A stretch of 5,851 nucleotides of DNA from Verrucomicrobiia bacterium (GTDB taxonomy: Bacteria > Verrucomicrobiota > Verrucomicrobiia > JABWAM01). The notes under the pieces were generated by a model. That model was given only the letters and a program-made list of their open reading frames with translations, was not told the DNA's origin and did no database searches. Numbering within the stretch: position 1 is the stretch's first letter; each line of letters begins with the position of its first letter. The stretch is taken from assembly GCA_013360985.1 (NCBI GenBank), contig JABWAM010000157.1:1-5851 (forward strand), read 5' to 3'. The position numbers and the translations under genes are program-made. Positions 1-5,729 of the stretch are shown here, one piece after another.

Positions 1-92
1 CGGCGAAAGGGCGCGTCGTCGCGCGCGGCGCGATCGGCGTGCGGCGGATCCTCGATCGCCTCAGCGGCGAGCAACTCCCTCGCATCTGCTGA
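1..92 (+). CDS. C-terminal end of an unidentified protein (partial)
   Basis: An open frame enters from the left edge, with its first complete codon at position 3, and ends at TGA 90-92. It gives 29 residues that finish in LSGEQLPRIC. Nearly all third positions are G or C, as in the confident genes downstream, which supports real coding. The fragment is basic, has no membrane segment and contains a helix-like stretch (GVRRILDRLSGE). That stretch loosely recalls the C-terminal end of LacI-type or periplasmic sugar-binding domains, but it is too short to assign. The next gene is a FeoB-associated peptide, so a feo gene would be expected here, yet this tail does not look like the hydrophobic FeoB C-terminus. 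No function is proposed. Confidence 0.4.
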   Translation, partial: AKGRVVARGAIGVRRILDRLSGEQLPRIC

Positions 93-126
93 GTTGCGTT
101 TCGCGCAGGAAAGGCGACGTTGACGC

Positions 127-276
127 ATGCAGGAGATCCTCGTCGGGCTCGCGATCGGGGCGTCGGTCTTTTGGCTGGTCCGGAGGGCGTGGCGCGCGCG
201 CCGTTCTCCTTGCGGCGGATGTTCGGGTTGCGGCAGCGCGAAGGGCCGGCCGGCGGTCTTTCCTCCGACGCGGTGA
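127..276 (+). CDS. FeoB-associated Cys-rich membrane protein
   Basis: This is a 49-residue single-pass membrane peptide. Residues 3-18 (EILVGLAIGASVFWLV) form one hydrophobic helix. A basic stretch follows (residues 19-26, rich in Arg), then a CxxCxxC cluster at Cys29, Cys32 and Cys35 within a Gly/Ser-rich segment, and a short tail. The order helix, basic patch, Cys cluster is the hallmark of the FeoB-associated Cys-rich membrane protein family, whose genes usually sit directly after feoB in ferrous-iron uptake operons. The positive residues after the helix predict that the Cys end lies in the cytoplasm, where it could bind iron; that role is inferred. An AGGAAAGG at 107-114 lies 12 bases before the ATG. 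The gene starts 34 bases after the preceding stop, so they may share a transcript. FeoB itself is not visible, so iron uptake rests on family resemblance alone. Confidence 0.75.
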   Translation: MQEILVGLAIGASVFWLVRRAWRARRSPCGGCSGCGSAKGRPAVFPPTR

Positions 277-303
277 CGCGCGTTTTTCTCTCTCGACTTG
301 GAG

Positions 304-347
304 AGGCGAGAGGGTAGACTGCTCGCCTTTCGCCCGACGGGGCGAAG
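304..347 (+). other. Two adjacent hairpins in the gap before the GDP-mannose epimerase
   Basis: The 95-base gap (277-371) separates the Feo-type peptide from the epimerase. It contains a perfect 7-bp inverted repeat (304-310 with 322-328, 11-base loop). Directly beside it is an 8-bp hairpin (328-335 with 340-347, loop GACG, one G-T pair at its base). The two share base T328, so they can stack or compete by one pair. No T-run follows either hairpin on the + strand, so this is not a textbook intrinsic terminator. It could be a weak terminator for the upstream operon or a leader structure for the epimerase gene. No convincing promoter was seen. Confidence 0.25.
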
Positions 348-371
348 CACCTCCCTATCCACGCCTTTGAT

Positions 372-1433
372 ATGAAATCTCCCTCGTCCGCGAAACGGTC
401 CACGGCGGCTTCCACTCTCCACAAGGACGACCTCATTGTCGTCGCCGGCGCCGGCGGATTCATCGGCGGCGCGTTGGTGCGGCGTTTCCACGAGCAGGGG
501 TTCACCCGGATCCGCGCGGTGGACAAGAAACCGTTGCCGCGGTGGTACCAGCGCACGCGCGAGGCGGAGAATCTCTGCCTCGACCTGAGCGACGAAGCCA
601 ACTGCAAGAAGGCGGTGGAAGGCGCCGCCGAGGTGTACAACCTCGCCGCCGACATGGGCGGCATGGGGTTCATCGAGCGTTTCCGCGTCGAATGCCTGCG
701 CAGCGTGCTGATCAACACGCATCTCATCGAACACGCCTGGCGCGCCGGCGCACAACGGTTCTTCTTCAGCTCCTCGGCGTGCGCCTACAACACGAAGCTG
801 CAGGAGGACACGCGGAGCCGCGCCCTGAAGGAGTCCGACGCCTACCCCGCCTTCGCCGAACGCGGATACGGGTGGGAAAAGCTCCTCTCCGAGATGTTTT
901 GCCAGGAGTACTGGGCGGAACGCAAATTCAAGACGGCGATCGCGCGGTTTCACAACGTGTACGGCCCCTGGGGCACCTGGGACGGCGGACGCGAAAAAGC
1001 GCCGGCGGCCATTTGCCGCAAGGTCATCGAGGCGAAACACAGCGGGAAACCCGAGATCGAGATCTGGGGCGACGGCTCGCAGACCCGCAGCTTCATGTAC
1101 ATCGACGATTGCCTCGACGGCATCGACTGGATCATGCACCGCGAGGCGTTGATCGCCACGCCGATCAACCTGGGATCGAGCGAGCTCATCTCGATCAACG
1201 GCCTCGTGGACCTCGCCGAGGAGATCGGCGGAGTCAAATTGAAGCGGAAATACAAGCTCGACGCCCCCCGCGGCGTCGCCGGCCGCAACAGCGACAACAC
1301 CTTCATCAAAAAAATGCTCGGTTGGGAGCCTTCCACGCCCTTCCGCAAAGGGCTCGCGACGACCTATCGCTGGATCGAGGAGCAATACCTCGGACGCAAG
1401 GCGGGGAAAGCGACCGTCAGCGACGCCTTCTGA
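372..1433 (+). CDS. GDP-mannose 3,5-epimerase (GME-like, extended SDR family)
   Basis: This 353-residue cytosolic NAD-dependent enzyme is predicted to convert GDP-D-mannose to GDP-L-galactose, with GDP-L-gulose as the other known product of the family. The Rossmann glycine motif GAGGFIG is at residues 26-32. The most diagnostic block is NLAADMGGMGFI at 90-101, typical of plant-type GME. The active site is complete: Cys137 in SSSACAY, Tyr166 and Lys170 in YGWEK, and Lys209 in GGREKAPAA. These correspond to Cys145, Tyr174, Lys178 and Lys217 of the Arabidopsis enzyme with a constant offset of eight residues. The blocks RFHNVYGP (192-199), WGDGSQTRSF (232-241) and GRNSDN (304-309) are also conserved. 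Length is close to plant GME (about 375). TAG at 315-317 closes the frame upstream and no other start codon lies between it and ATG 372, so this start is favoured despite a poor ribosome binding site. The first 18 residues are probably a disordered extension. With galE next, a role in surface polysaccharide is likely; a vitamin C-like pathway is not supported here. Confidence 0.94.
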   Translation: MKSPSSAKRSTAASTLHKDDLIVVAGAGGFIGGALVRRFHEQGFTRIRAVDKKPLPRWYQRTREAENLCLDLSDEANCKKAVEGAAEVYNLAADMGGMGFIERFRVECLRSVLINTHLIEHAWRAGAQRFFFSSSACAYNTKLQEDTRSRALKESDAYPAFAERGYGWEKLLSEMFCQEYWAERKFKTAIARFHNVYGPWGTWDGGREKAPAAICRKVIEAKHSGKPEIEIWGDGSQTRSFMYIDDCLDGIDWIMHREALIATPINLGSSELISINGLVDLAEEIGGVKLKRKYKLDAPRGVAGRNSDNTFIKKMLGWEPSTPFRKGLATTYRWIEEQYLGRKAGKATVSDAF

Positions 1434-1455
1434 TCGCGCGGCAGCCGTTGAATTT

Positions 1456-1500
1456 TGCCGGCGTTCACGTCGCGCGCCGGCCGGCAGGCGGGGGCTTTTT
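1456..1500 (+). terminator. Candidate weak terminator: GC-rich inverted repeat plus T5
   Basis: The 109-base gap between the two epimerase genes (1434-1542) holds three copies of GCCGGC. They can form a 7-bp stem in two ways: 1457-1463 with 1475-1481 (11-base loop), or 1456-1462 with 1480-1486 (17-base loop). A G-rich spacer and a five-T tract (1496-1500) follow. The 9 to 14 bases between stem and T-run are longer than in a standard intrinsic terminator. Termination may therefore be partial or absent, and galE may be co-transcribed with the gene before it. No -35/-10 pair was convincing in the rest of the gap. Confidence 0.25.
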
Positions 1501-1542
1501 CCGGCTTCCGTCTCAGGCGCGGACGGCGGAGAATCCGCATCC

Positions 1543-2514
1543 ATGAAAGTCTTCGTCACCGGCGGCGCCGGGTACATCGGGAGCATCTGCGTCGAGGAAC
1601 TGCTCAACGCCGGCCACAGCGTCACGGTCTTCGACAATCTTTCGGAGGGGCATCGCTCGGCGGTGGACCCGCGCGCGGTCTTTGTGGAGGGCGACCTCGC
1701 CGACCGCGAGGCCGCGCGCGAGGCGCTCGGGCGGAGCGGCGCGGAGGCGGTGATGCATTTCGCGGCGAACGCCCTCGTCGGCGAATCGGTGGAAAATCCG
1801 GGCAAATATTTCCGGAACAATCTGGCCAACGGATTGAATCTCCTCGAGGCGATGCGCGATCTCGGAGTGACGCGGATCGTTTTCAGCTCGACCTGCGCGA
1901 CCTACGGCAATCCCGAGCGGATCCCGATGACGGAAGATCATCCGCAGAAACCGCTCAATCCCTACGGGCTGTCCAAGCAGATGTTCGAACAGATGCTCCG
2001 CTGGTTCGAGAGCGCCCACGGCATCCGCCATGTCATCCTCCGGTACTTCAACGCCGCGGGATGCACGGAGCGCTTCGGCGAACACCATCGGATCGAGACG
2101 CACCTCATCCCGAACGTCCTCAAGGTCGCTTTGGGACAGAAACCGCACGTCGAGGTATTCGGCACGGACTACGACACGCCGGATGGAACCGCCATCCGCG
2201 ATTACATCCATATCGTGGATCTCGCGCACGCGCACATCCTAGCCCTGAAACGCGAAGAGAGCGGGATCTACAACCTCGGCAACGGCGAGGGGAACTCGGT
2301 GCGGCAGGTCATCCATGCTGCGGCGAAAATCACCGGACGCAAAATTCCGACCCTGGACCGACCGCGGCGTCCGGGCGACGCCTCGCGGCTCATCGCCGCC
2401 AGCCATCGCGCGATCCGCGATCTGGGGTGGACGCCCCGCTTCGCGCGGATCGATCAGATCCTTGCCAGCGCCTGGGAATGGCATCGCCGGCATCCCGAGG
2501 GATATCCCGATTGA
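1543..2514 (+). CDS. galE: UDP-glucose 4-epimerase
   Basis: GalE interconverts UDP-glucose and UDP-galactose in the cytosol using tightly bound NAD. It serves the Leloir pathway and supplies galactose for surface glycans. The 323-residue protein opens with the NAD-binding motif TGGAGYIGS (6-14), followed by Asp31 at the end of the second strand. The catalytic set is Ser115-Ser116-Thr117 in FSSTCATYG with Tyr141 and Lys145 in YGLSK. The family blocks RYFNAAG (167-173), THLIPNVL (186-193) and TDYDTPDGTAIRDYIHIVD (208-226) are all intact. Leu283 sits about where E. coli GalE has Tyr299, the residue that limits N-acetylated substrates, so specificity for UDP-GlcNAc/GalNAc cannot be read with confidence. 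The length is normal for the short bacterial GalE group (about 325-340). A GGAG at 1528-1531, 11 bases before ATG, supports the start. It is a different subfamily from the upstream epimerase, so the pair is not a recent duplication. Confidence 0.95.
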   Translation: MKVFVTGGAGYIGSICVEELLNAGHSVTVFDNLSEGHRSAVDPRAVFVEGDLADREAAREALGRSGAEAVMHFAANALVGESVENPGKYFRNNLANGLNLLEAMRDLGVTRIVFSSTCATYGNPERIPMTEDHPQKPLNPYGLSKQMFEQMLRWFESAHGIRHVILRYFNAAGCTERFGEHHRIETHLIPNVLKVALGQKPHVEVFGTDYDTPDGTAIRDYIHIVDLAHAHILALKREESGIYNLGNGEGNSVRQVIHAAAKITGRKIPTLDRPRRPGDASRLIAASHRAIRDLGWTPRFARIDQILASAWEWHRRHPEGYPD

Positions 2515-2560
2515 GCGGAGGCCATGCGCGGAGCGAGGTTTTCCTGAGGATGGGGTTCTG

Positions 2561-3814
2561 ATGCGCGTCGAGCTCCTGAACATCGGCGACGAACTCCTTC
2601 TGGGGGCCGTGGCGAACGCGCATGCCCCGTGGATCGCGCAGAAGCTGGGCGAGATCGGCGCCACGCTCTCCCGTCAAACATGCGTCGCCGACGAAGGCGA
2701 GGGAATCCGCTTCGCCCTCGGCGAGGCGATGGCGCGCGCGGATCTCGTCATCACGACCGGCGGACTCGGGCCGACTTCGGACGACGTCACGCGCGCAACG
2801 GTTGTCGAGATGCTCGGACTGGAGACGCGGATCGATCCGCAGGTCCTCGACAACATTCGCGAACGTTCCCGCCGCCGCGGCGCGCCGATGCTCGACTCCA
2901 TGAAATCGCAGGCGGTAGTTCCCGCGACGGCGACCGTTTTTTTCAACGCGCACGGGACGGCGCCCGGGCTGGGCGTTCCGGGCCGTTCGCCCTGCCGCTG
3001 GCTGCTCATGCTGCCGGGGCCGCCGCGCGAGTTGCATCCGATGTTCACGGAGCAGGCGCTGCCCTGGATCCGCGCGCGTTTTGCGGATCTTTTGCCCGTC
3101 GTGGAATGCCGCGTCCTGCATGTGGTGGGCTATGGCGAATCGCGGGTGGAGGAGCTTGTGGAGTCCCGTCTGCGGACGGTGGAGAACCTGAGGATCGCCT
3201 ACTGCGCGCGTCCGGGCGAAGTGGATCTTCGCTTGTTGATCCGCGCGAAGGACGCCCGTGTCGCGCGGCAATCCGCCGACTGCGCCGAGGCCATCGCCCG
3301 CGAGGCGCTCGGCGAAGCGATCTTCGGCGTGGGGGAAGAAACCCTCGAACACGCGGTCGTCGCCCTTCTGCGCGCCCGGCGCGCCACGCTCGCGACCGCC
3401 GAATCGTGCACGGGCGGCTATCTCGCTCACCGGATCACCCTCGTGAGCGGAAGCTCCGAATGCTTCAAACAGGGCTGGATCACCTATTCGAACGACGCGA
3501 AGGCGACCCAACTCGGCGTCCCCGGCCATCTCCTCGTCGAGCACGGAGCGGTCAGCGAACCGGTCGCGCGCGCGATGGCCGAGGGCGCGCGCGATCGCGC
3601 GGGAACCACCTGGGCGCTTTCGACCACGGGGATCGCGGGGCCGGGCGGAGGGACGCCCGAGAAACCGGTGGGCGCCGTCTTTCTCGCGCTCGCGGGGCCG
3701 CGGGGAACTGTCTGTGCGCGGCATCGTTTCCCGCTCGATCGCGAGAGTTTCAAGTTCATCGTCGCGCAGACCGCGCTCAACATGCTGCGCCTGGAAGCGG
3801 GGAAGGCGGGATGA
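2561..3814 (+). CDS. cinA: CinA: nicotinamide-nucleotide amidohydrolase with N-terminal MoaB-like domain
   Basis: This is a 417-residue, full-length two-domain CinA. The N-terminal half is a MoaB/MogA-like (COG1058) domain: GDELLLG at 9-15, TTGGLGPTSDD at 65-75, and a later LPGPPRE. In some CinA proteins this domain has ADP-ribose pyrophosphatase activity. A linking KH-like region begins at the VVGYGES segment near residue 188. The C-terminal PncC domain hydrolyses nicotinamide mononucleotide to nicotinate mononucleotide and ammonia in pyridine-nucleotide recycling. It has AESCTGG with the likely catalytic Ser282, GWITYSNDAK, GAVSE, and TGIAGPGGGTPEKPVG starting at residue 356. The protein acts in the cytosol. 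The frame is open far upstream into galE, but ATG 2561 is chosen because GAGGA at 2546-2550 is correctly spaced and the protein then begins at the usual family start (MRVELLNIGDE). The stop overlaps the next gene by ATGA, implying coupled translation. The old link to competence is not supported by anything here. Confidence 0.95.
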   Translation: MRVELLNIGDELLLGAVANAHAPWIAQKLGEIGATLSRQTCVADEGEGIRFALGEAMARADLVITTGGLGPTSDDVTRATVVEMLGLETRIDPQVLDNIRERSRRRGAPMLDSMKSQAVVPATATVFFNAHGTAPGLGVPGRSPCRWLLMLPGPPRELHPMFTEQALPWIRARFADLLPVVECRVLHVVGYGESRVEELVESRLRTVENLRIAYCARPGEVDLRLLIRAKDARVARQSADCAEAIAREALGEAIFGVGEETLEHAVVALLRARRATLATAESCTGGYLAHRITLVSGSSECFKQGWITYSNDAKATQLGVPGHLLVEHGAVSEPVARAMAEGARDRAGTTWALSTTGIAGPGGGTPEKPVGAVFLALAGPRGTVCARHRFPLDRESFKFIVAQTALNMLRLEAGKAG

Positions 3815-5199
3815 AAGAGCGGTTGAACGCTGTCGGATGCGTTCCGATGCGCGCGTTTCTTCTCGTTCTGCTGACGTTTTGCGTCCCGCGGACGGATGCG
3901 CGCGCGGAAATCGCCCTTCGCGTCACGCGCCCCGAAGAAGGCGAGCTCTTGACGATCGCCAAGGGGAAGACGTTCGTCATCGGCGTGGTGACGCCGCCGA
4001 CGGCCGCGCTCGAGTGCAACGGCGCCCGATGCGATGTCTCCGCGGACGGCGCGTTCATTGGGTATGCGCCGTTCGCGGCGGCGCCCTCGCCGGTTCGGCA
4101 GGGAACCAACTGGTGCGATGTCGCGTTCGATTTCGTGCTGCGCGCGAACGGAGAGGAGATCGCGCGCCGGGTCTGGGCGATCTCGCCGAACAGTCCCTCT
4201 GCGGCGCTCGTGCCGGAGCAGGCGTTCGATCCGCCACGGACGGTGCGCGTTTTGAAGGAAGCCTGGCTCGGCATTCGCCGCGGCGCCATCGGGCGAACGC
4301 TTTTCGCGCCGAAGGATGCGCTGCTCTCCGCGGTTTCCACGGGAACGAACGGCTGGAGGGTGCGCCTCGAAGGGCGCGAAGAGGCCGTGGTGCCCTTGGA
4401 TCTGGCGGAAATCGTCGACGAGGCGCCGGGCCGTTCGCGCGCCTGGATCATCGAAGACCGCGAGGGGATGCAGGTGACGGCGCGCCGCCTGGGCGGCGAC
4501 GAGACGGAGATTTCGAGTCTGTCGTCCTGTTTCTGGGGCATGGGGTTCGCGGTGGACGGGCTGCGCGCGCGCATCCTGCCGCGCCCGATGCCGAAAGCCC
4601 TGGTGCGCCGCGAGGCGGCGGAGCATCCGCTTCGCGGGATGCGGATCGGCCTCGATCCGGGGCATCATCCCGACCGCGGGGCGGTCGGCCCGCGGGGGTT
4701 GGAGGAACGGGACGCGAACCTGCGCCTCGCGCGCGAGGTGGGGCGTCTCCTCCGCGCCGAAGGCGCAGAGGTCGTGTTCACGCGCGAGGAAGAAGCCCTG
4801 CCGCTCCGCGAGCGGCATGCGAGGCTCCGCGAGTTGGACCCCGAGATCGTCGTGAGCCTTCATCATAACTCGGTCGGCGACAACGCGGATCCGCGCGCGA
4901 AACATGGCGCCCAGACCTTCTGGTATCATCCCTGGTCGAAAGACCTCGCCGAAAAGATTCATGCCGCGATGCTGCGGGCGCTCGGGAGCGCGGACCTGGG
5001 GTGTCATCGGCGCGATCTTTACCTGCCGCGGTATCCCGGTTGTCCGACGGTGCTCCTCGAGCCGGAGTACCTGATCCTCCCCGAGATGGAAGCGGCGTTT
5101 CTCGACGCCGCCCGCCGCGCGAAGCTTGCCGCGGCGATTGTCGAGGGGATGCGAGCTTTCGCCGCGACGCGGCGCGGGATGGCAGAGTCCGCTTTCTGA
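3811..5199 (+). CDS. Exported N-acetylmuramoyl-L-alanine amidase (Amidase_3)
   Basis: This 462-residue predicted secreted, zinc-dependent amidase would cut the bond between N-acetylmuramic acid and the stem-peptide L-alanine in peptidoglycan. A signal peptide is visible: Met13-Arg14, the hydrophobic run AFLLVLLTF, and a likely cleavage after ARA at residue 32. Translation could start at Met1 (ATGA overlap with cinA) or at Met13 (3847), which would give a more compact signal. Residues 36 to about 88 look like a beta-rich Ig-like module, with RPEEGELLTIAKGKTFVIG followed by an NG...DGAF pattern. Residues of roughly 90-270 match nothing I recognise. The catalytic domain runs from about 276: DPGHH with zinc ligand His285, LEERDANL with Glu299, SLHHNS with His351, and LLEPEYL with the probable catalytic Glu417. 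Usual family members end this last motif as E-x-G-F-L-S-N, so the EPEYLILPEME version marks a divergent subgroup. Role in cell separation or wall turnover is inferred. Confidence 0.9.
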   Translation: MKERLNAVGCVPMRAFLLVLLTFCVPRTDARAEIALRVTRPEEGELLTIAKGKTFVIGVVTPPTAALECNGARCDVSADGAFIGYAPFAAAPSPVRQGTNWCDVAFDFVLRANGEEIARRVWAISPNSPSAALVPEQAFDPPRTVRVLKEAWLGIRRGAIGRTLFAPKDALLSAVSTGTNGWRVRLEGREEAVVPLDLAEIVDEAPGRSRAWIIEDREGMQVTARRLGGDETEISSLSSCFWGMGFAVDGLRARILPRPMPKALVRREAAEHPLRGMRIGLDPGHHPDRGAVGPRGLEERDANLRLAREVGRLLRAEGAEVVFTREEEALPLRERHARLRELDPEIVVSLHHNSVGDNADPRAKHGAQTFWYHPWSKDLAEKIHAAMLRALGSADLGCHRRDLYLPRYPGCPTVLLEPEYLILPEMEAAFLDAARRAKLAAAIVEGMRAFAATRRGMAESAF

Positions 5200-5390
5200 A
5201 TCTTTGGCCGACATCCTTTCCTCAGGGCTTGGGGCTTTATCCCCATCACGTTTCGTCCATGCAAACCGAGCAGGCCAAGAAATTTGAAGCTTCCGCACAG
5301 ACCGTTGCGTCGCGTCGGATGGGGAACGATTTATCGATGTCGGCCATCTCCGGGCTTGGCCAGAATCGCGCGGACTGCTGAACTGGCGGC
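5200..5390. other. 191-base intergenic region between amidase and HIT genes
   Basis: This is the longest gap in the window and looks different from the rest, with several A/T-rich patches around 5280-5290 and 5326-5338. It holds the nested inverted repeats described separately. It also has a direct repeat of CTC(A/C)GGGCTTGG at 5221-5232 and 5348-5359 (11 of 12 bases match), and a small hairpin at 5230-5245. A promoter for the HIT gene should lie here, because the amidase transcript may end in this stretch, but no good -35/-10 pair could be picked. The HIT gene also lacks a clear Shine-Dalgarno sequence; only CTGGCGGC precedes its ATG. Confidence 0.5.
5205..5346. repeat. Nested inverted repeats enclosing 142 bases; possible structured RNA or relic element
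   Basis: An 11-bp perfect inverted repeat (5205-5215, TGGCCGACATC, with 5336-5346) encloses most of the gap. Nested inside it is an 8-bp perfect inverted repeat (5240-5247, TCCCCATC, with 5318-5325), with two further pairs (5249-5250 with 5315-5316) beyond a one-base mismatch. Further in, GCAAAC at 5261-5266 can pair with GTTGC at 5304-5308, leaving one bulged A. The stems are mutually compatible and would fold the segment as one long rod with internal loops. A competing hairpin (TGGGG 5230-5234 with CCCCA 5241-5245) uses part of the second stem, so two states are conceivable. It could be a small RNA, a leader for the HIT gene, or a degenerate mobile repeat; no known RNA family was recognised. 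Confidence 0.35.
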
Positions 5391-5729
5391 ATGACAATTT
5401 TTGAGCGCATCATCGCCCGGGAACTTCCCGCCCAGATCGTTCACGAGACGCCGGAGGTCCTCGCCTTCCGCGACCTGCATCCGCAAGCGCCGACCCATGT
5501 GCTCGTGGCGCCGAAGAAGCCGATCGCGCGTCTGGCGGCCGCCGGACCGGCGGACGCCGGGCTCTTGGGGACTTTGTTGCTCGCCGCCGCGGAGGTTGCG
5601 CGCAAGCTGGGGCTGGAGGAGAACGGCTACCGCCTCGTGATCAACAACGGCGCCGACGGCGGCGAGACCGTGCCGCATCTCCACCTCCACGTGCTCGGCG
5701 GGCGAAGGATGGAGTGGCCTCCGGGATGA
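5391..5729 (+). CDS. hinT: HIT-family (HinT-like) nucleotide-binding hydrolase
   Basis: This 112-residue cytosolic histidine-triad protein is of the HinT/PKCI type. The family hydrolyses nucleoside phosphoramidates such as adenosine 5'-monophosphoramidate and aminoacyl-adenylates; the physiological substrate in most bacteria is unsettled. The family opening is present (IFERIIARELPAQIV, 3-17), then FRDLHPQAPTHVLVAPKKPI (26-45), GYRLVINNG (79-87) and the triad PHLHLHVLGGRRM (95-107). His96, His98 and His100 form the triad, with His98 the expected nucleophile by analogy with His112 of mammalian Hint1. The C-terminal WPPG is typical. Cysteines found near the start of many homologues (CIFC) are absent, as in E. 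coli HinT, so no zinc site is expected. The length is normal. It follows a 191-base gap and its stop overlaps the next start by ATGA, so it probably leads a new operon. The symbol follows family resemblance. Confidence 0.94.
   Translation: MTIFERIIARELPAQIVHETPEVLAFRDLHPQAPTHVLVAPKKPIARLAAAGPADAGLLGTLLLAAAEVARKLGLEENGYRLVINNGADGGETVPHLHLHVLGGRRMEWPPG

Noticed and set aside
120..317. 65-residue + strand frame starting at TTG
   Set aside because: It overlaps the Feo-type peptide in another frame. The 127-276 reading has a coherent membrane helix and Cys cluster; this one does not.
2315..2560. Longer N-terminus for CinA overlapping galE
   Set aside because: CinA homology begins exactly at ATG 2561, which has a GAGGA site upstream. 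The extra 82 residues have no family match and would overlap about 200 bases of galE.
1455..2561. 368-residue + strand frame overlapping galE
   Set aside because: It is out of frame with a full-length GalE whose catalytic residues are all present, and its own translation is Arg-rich and motif-free.
2390..3724. 444-residue open frame on the minus strand
   Set aside because: It is antisense to galE's end and cinA, of low-complexity Arg-rich composition, and has no motifs.
5230..5245. TGGGG-CTTTAT-CCCCA hairpin as a terminator for the amidase gene
   Set aside because: The stem is only 5 bp and no T-run follows it, and it competes with the longer stem at 5240-5247/5318-5325.
5259..5381. 40-residue ORF inside the intergenic gap (starts MQTEQAKKFEAS)
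   Set aside because: The composition is plausible for a protein, but there is no ribosome binding site and no recognised family, and it lies across the inverted-repeat structure. It is kept only as a possibility to test by conservation.
3484..5397. 637-residue open frame on the minus strand
   Set aside because: It lies antisense to cinA and the amidase, both of which have complete family motifs. Its translation is Arg/Pro/Ala-rich with no recognisable domain, as expected for a shadow frame in GC-rich DNA.
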